From Ardenticatena sp. (GTDB lineage Bacteria > Chloroflexota > Anaerolineae > Ardenticatenales > Ardenticatenaceae), in NCBI GenBank assembly GCA_015487975.1, contig WFOS01000037.1:26595-90594 (forward strand): a stretch of 64,000 nt of DNA, read 5' to 3'. The translations under genes were made by a program, and so were the position numbers. Shown here piece by piece: positions 61,133-64,000 of this stretch; the stretch's first letter is position 1; each line of letters starts with the position of its first letter. The notes beneath the pieces were generated by a model. That model was not told the origin of the DNA, searched no databases, and saw only the letters and a program-made list of their open reading frames with translations.

Positions 61133-62557
61133 GTGGAAAAGTGCTTGCGGCGATTGTTGTCGCAAAGGATATGGAGACAGGTGTGGCCACCACTCGTATT
61201 TTCCTCCCTGTTTGAATTCTTGGGGTTCCGTTTGAACTGTTCTTCTTTGACATATGAAACAATATTAGCGTTTTTTTTGCGAGTATGTTACACTGGCTTT
61301 ACTTTCCTCTCGACAGTACTTCTGGCACGTTTTCTTGGTGTATCGGGTTACGGAGTTTATGCATTCGCATTCTCCTTGGTAATGCTTTTATCTACGCCAA
61401 TTCATTCAGGAATTGCAGATTTGATTTTGCGTGAGACTGCATATGGAATTGCACAAAATCGTCCTGATTACATTAAAGGTGTTTGGTATTGGGCGCACCA
61501 AGTAGTTTTGGCGTTTTCATTTTTAGTTATTGTGGGAGGGGGGGGGAGTGTTTGGTGGCAAGGGAATATTGGTGCTATTACTAAGCAAATACTTGTAGCA
61601 TCTTTATTTCTTGTACCGTTTATTTCGCTTGTTAATATATATGGGTATATCTTGCGAGGGCTTCAGTATACAATATTCGGGCTTATTCCAGAATTTTTTA
61701 TCCGTCCTGGATCTTTCTTATCTCTGATTGTGTTTGTAGTGTATATCTTCAAGCAAAATATGACTCCTTTCTATGCTATATTATTGCAAGTGATTGCAAC
61801 AGTGATATCCCTCATTGCGGCGGTTTGGTTTTTAGATCGAAAAACACCTTATTATGTTAAAATAGCTGATGTCTTTAAGGGCAGTAGAGGGAAATGGTTT
61901 AGGGATGGTTTGTTTTTCGGATTATTATCTAGTGTGGGAGTTGTCAATAATCAAGCAAGTATTATTATTTTGGGATTACTTAATTCTCCTGAATCTGTAG
62001 GGTATTATCGTGTAGCGACGCAGATGGCTAATTTATCTGTTTTGGGTTTGCAATCTGTGAGTTTAGTTGTAGCTCCTCGTTTTGCTCATTTATGGTCACA
62101 AGGCGATCATTTTCGATTGCAGAGATTAGTTACACAAAGCTCAAGACTTATATTTCTTTTTAGTGTTTTTGTAGTGATTACATTTTTATTTAGAGGGCGC
62201 GTATTCTTGCATTTTATTTTCGGTGTAGAGTTTGATAAATCTTATACCCCTCTGCTGATTTTAATGTTTGGGCAGGTAATAAATTCGTCTACTGGAGCCG
62301 TTTGGTTTTTGTTAAATATGACAGGGTTTGAGAGGGAGACTTTTATAGTAATGGGAGGAGCGGCTCTTATTAATGTTGTTCTCGGTTTAGTTCTTATACC
62401 TTTATGGGGAATAGTTGGCGCATCTATTGCAACTTCTTTCAGCGTGATTGTATGGAATATGTGGCTTTGGATAATATCTTACAAAAAAATTGGTATAAAC
62501 ACTTTCGTAATTGCTCGTATTAAAGTGCCCGATACTGGATTGACATTGTTAGATTAG
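61133..62557 (+). CDS. oligosaccharide flippase (Wzx-like), AT-rich
   Basis: 474 aa with about 12-14 helices: FLRVCYTGFTFLSTVLLARFLGVSGYGVYAFAFSL (about 49-83), IHSGIADLILRETA, NNQASIIILGLLNSPESVGYYRVATQMANL, FLFRGRVFLHFIFGVEFDKSY. These are Wzx/RfbX features. From about 61240 the base composition falls to roughly 40 % G+C, sharply below the neighbours, a sign of recent transfer. GTG start with AGAGAGG upstream. It ends just before mobile-element remnants, so the rest of this polysaccharide operon may have been cut off. Confidence 0.87.
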   Translation: MEKCLRRLLSQRIWRQVWPPLVFSSLFEFLGFRLNCSSLTYETILAFFLRVCYTGFTFLSTVLLARFLGVSGYGVYAFAFSLVMLLSTPIHSGIADLILRETAYGIAQNRPDYIKGVWYWAHQVVLAFSFLVIVGGGGSVWWQGNIGAITKQILVASLFLVPFISLVNIYGYILRGLQYTIFGLIPEFFIRPGSFLSLIVFVVYIFKQNMTPFYAILLQVIATVISLIAAVWFLDRKTPYYVKIADVFKGSRGKWFRDGLFFGLLSSVGVVNNQASIIILGLLNSPESVGYYRVATQMANLSVLGLQSVSLVVAPRFAHLWSQGDHFRLQRLVTQSSRLIFLFSVFVVITFLFRGRVFLHFIFGVEFDKSYTPLLILMFGQVINSSTGAVWFLLNMTGFERETFIVMGGAALINVVLGLVLIPLWGIVGASIATSFSVIVWNMWLWIISYKKIGINTFVIARIKVPDTGLTLLD

Positions 62558-62622
62558 CCGACTTGGCTTGAACGATGTCCGGTTGAGGAGGGTATTACCT
62601 CCAAAAAAGGAGGCGGTATCCC

Positions 62623-62832
62623 ATGAGCCAAGGAAAAGAACAAGGTGATATTTTCGATGGCCTTTTGGGGCTGCTACCAGAAGCAGTCGCAGGCTTGGAC
62701 CACCGTCTGTGGCAGATGCGGCAGCGTTTTCGGGACTGCTTTCGCACCAAAACATGCGGCACCAGCACCTACGCTCTGGTGTATCTATGAGAATTGCTCA
62801 CCATTTGGACTTTGGACAACTTCCCCAAATGA
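62623..62832 (+). pseudogene. 5' remnant of a transposase gene
   Basis: Starts well (AGGAGG at 62608-62613, ATG 62623) and reads DGLLGLLPEAVAGLDHRLWQ then FRDCFRTKTCGTSTYALVYL, similar to the N-terminus of IS701/IS4-like transposases. A TGA at 62788 interrupts it, the frame resumes as ELLTIWTLDNFPK and stops again at 62830. The rest of the gene is missing, probably removed by the element that follows. Confidence 0.6.
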
Positions 62833-62936
62833 AGGTGGAACAAGGAGAAGGGGAAAGACAAAGGAAACAGGGCCACCGAGGGATGCTCGGTGGTAACGAG
62901 CGCTTGATCAAAGGACAAACGAGCCGCAAAAAGCCG

Positions 62937-64000
62937 TCAAGCGGCCCGTTTGGACCGTTTCCGGCGGCGTTGGCGTCTCTTTTTCACCATGGTGTGCCGC
63001 TGACGAGGCGGCAACCGGGTTCCAGGCGGGCGCCCCGGGGATTTTCCGCGGGGTTGGGGCGCAGGGAGAAGCAACCCCAACGCGGTCAAAATTCGGTCGA
63101 AGTCCCGTTGCACGAGGGAAGGGGAGCAGGAGTGGTAGCGATGGGACGCATAGCGTTCCCACGGGCGCCAGGAGGCTTGGGCCACCGGTCGCGCGGCCCA
63201 CAACAGCAGATAGGCCAGGAAGACCAGGCACCACCAGCTCTCCAGGACTGGCAGGGAGGTGGTCTGAAAGGCTATCAACAGCAGTCGTTGCGTACAGAAA
63301 CGCAACAGATGCTCGTGGTCGAAGCGCCGCTGGTAGGCCTTGACGGCCTGGCGCGGGCGCACCTCGTTACGGCGAGCGCCCACGACCATCAGCCATCAGG
63401 GGCGCTGGAAGCAAAGTGGGCCGTCTCATCCAATCCAGGAAGACTACCTTCAGCAGGGTGAAAGGATGATCGGCAGGGCCTTTCATCAACATGGAGTGCC
63501 AAACGTGCACCTGCACGAGGTAACAGCAGCTTGGTTCTGTCTGCTCCCATGTCACCGCATGGTCAGGCAATCACCAGGCCGGGGCGTTCAAGCAGAAGGG
63601 CTGGCTGTAGAGACGTGGGCGTCCGCGCTGCGGGTGAGCTGGTCGTCTATCTGGCGCATAGAAGAGCCGGTTGGTGCGCACGCGCAGCACATGCACCAAG
63701 TCAGGATGGGCTGCTGCTGGCACAAAAGCCTTCTGGCTGTAGGTGCTATCGGCCACGTGAACCACCAGCGCCTTCTGCTGCCCATGCCAGGACATCTCCG
63801 GGTCGCTCATGAGGGCCTGCAGTTGGGCCGCCCCCACCAGCACTGGCGACGCTTCGGCCCTGACTCGCTCACAGGCCACCGGCAGCGCCCAGATGGGCGC
63901 ATCGGCCTCCCGCTCCGGGTGCACCGCCACGGTGGAGAAGGTGTACCCGATGGTGATGGGGGCGCGTCCTGGCACGGCGCTGGGCGCATACACGTACCCC
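62937..64000 (-). pseudogene. degenerate DDE-type transposase gene, truncated by window edge
   Basis: Read on the minus strand, conserved pieces lie in order. Central part (63993-63574): GYTFSTVAVHPEREADAPIWALPV, ALVVHVADSTYSQKAFV, RVRTNRLFY. After an in-frame TGA near 63571 the frame continues as LPDHAVTWEQTE. Then, in a different frame (63389-62937), AVKAYQRRFDHEHLLRFCTQRLLL, WWCLVFLAYLLLWAARP and PRGKSPGRPPGTRLPPRQRH. This order matches IS701/IS4-like transposases (NF041680-type). At least one nonsense codon and one frameshift make it inactive unless recoding occurs. The N-terminus is outside the window. Confidence 0.75.

Noticed and set aside
1..64000. tRNA, rRNA or CRISPR loci
   Set aside because: I looked through the intergenic regions and saw no tRNA cloverleaf with a 3' CCA-type end, no rRNA sequence and no repeat-spacer array.

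Overview
This is a gene-dense window (about 60 % G+C over most of its length) that looks like a Chloroflexota chromosome, probably Ardenticatenia or a close relative. The pointers are secreted proteins with Thr/Pro-rich linkers, recurring short Tyr/Phe-x-Pro-Leu segments, ECF-type B12 transport, and many exopolysaccharide genes. The placement is inferred from gene content; no rRNA or other taxonomic marker is present.

Layout. (1) 1-3990, lower G+C: two tandem YcaO proteins of the SagD type, the first cut by the window edge, and an FtsX/MacB-like permease. This is the right end of a probable azole-peptide (TOMM) cluster, closed by a bidirectional terminator. (2) 4055-5134: a membrane-anchored GT2 glycosyltransferase. 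(3) 5240-13010: a B12-riboswitch operon. A sigma70-like promoter, a cobalamin riboswitch and an intrinsic terminator precede two secreted proteins that together resemble a split intrinsic factor/transcobalamin. ECF T, fused A-A, CobS, a CbiR-like TIM barrel, CobU and an ECF S component follow. Read together: capture of corrinoids at the surface, import, removal of the lower ligand and rebuilding of the nucleotide loop. (4) 12937-17206: an atypical response regulator, a secreted TIM-barrel protein and a secreted CHRD-domain protein.

(5) 17253-45058: about 28 kb of closely packed minus-strand genes, probably one transcription unit or a few. It mixes a complete-looking exopolysaccharide system (4,6-dehydratase, DegT aminotransferase, phosphoglycosyl transferase, GT4, Wzx, Wzy/ligase, Wzz, HlyD-like adaptor, deacetylase, WbqC, alkaline-phosphatase-fold hydrolase, sulfotransferases) with natural-product genes. 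The latter are an adenylation enzyme whose pocket residues resemble L-prolyl-AMP ligases, a stand-alone carrier protein, a PltE-like acyl-CoA dehydrogenase, two halogenase-type flavoenzymes, a chorismate lyase, a PaaK-like ligase and a DAHP synthase. My reading is a pathway for halogenated pyrrole-2-carboxyl and 4-hydroxybenzoyl groups that either decorate the polysaccharide or form a small molecule encoded with it. This is the strongest candidate for an undescribed system in the window.

(6) 45059-48189: an IS110-family element, a methyltransferase and a non-coding stretch with a terminator, a perfect 17-bp hairpin and a decayed gene. (7) 48190-59196: a PepSY protein, a Mut7-C protein, a luciferase-like oxidoreductase, an orphan molybdenum-hydroxylase FAD subunit, a giant secreted LTD/nuclease protein and cydAB. 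(8) 59210-62557: a second polysaccharide start, with an intact BY-kinase and an AT-rich Wzx. (9) 62623-64000: remnants of two transposases.

Start codons were chosen by Shine-Dalgarno position, operon overlaps and family N-termini. All functions are read from sequence motifs and remembered family features; no database search was possible.
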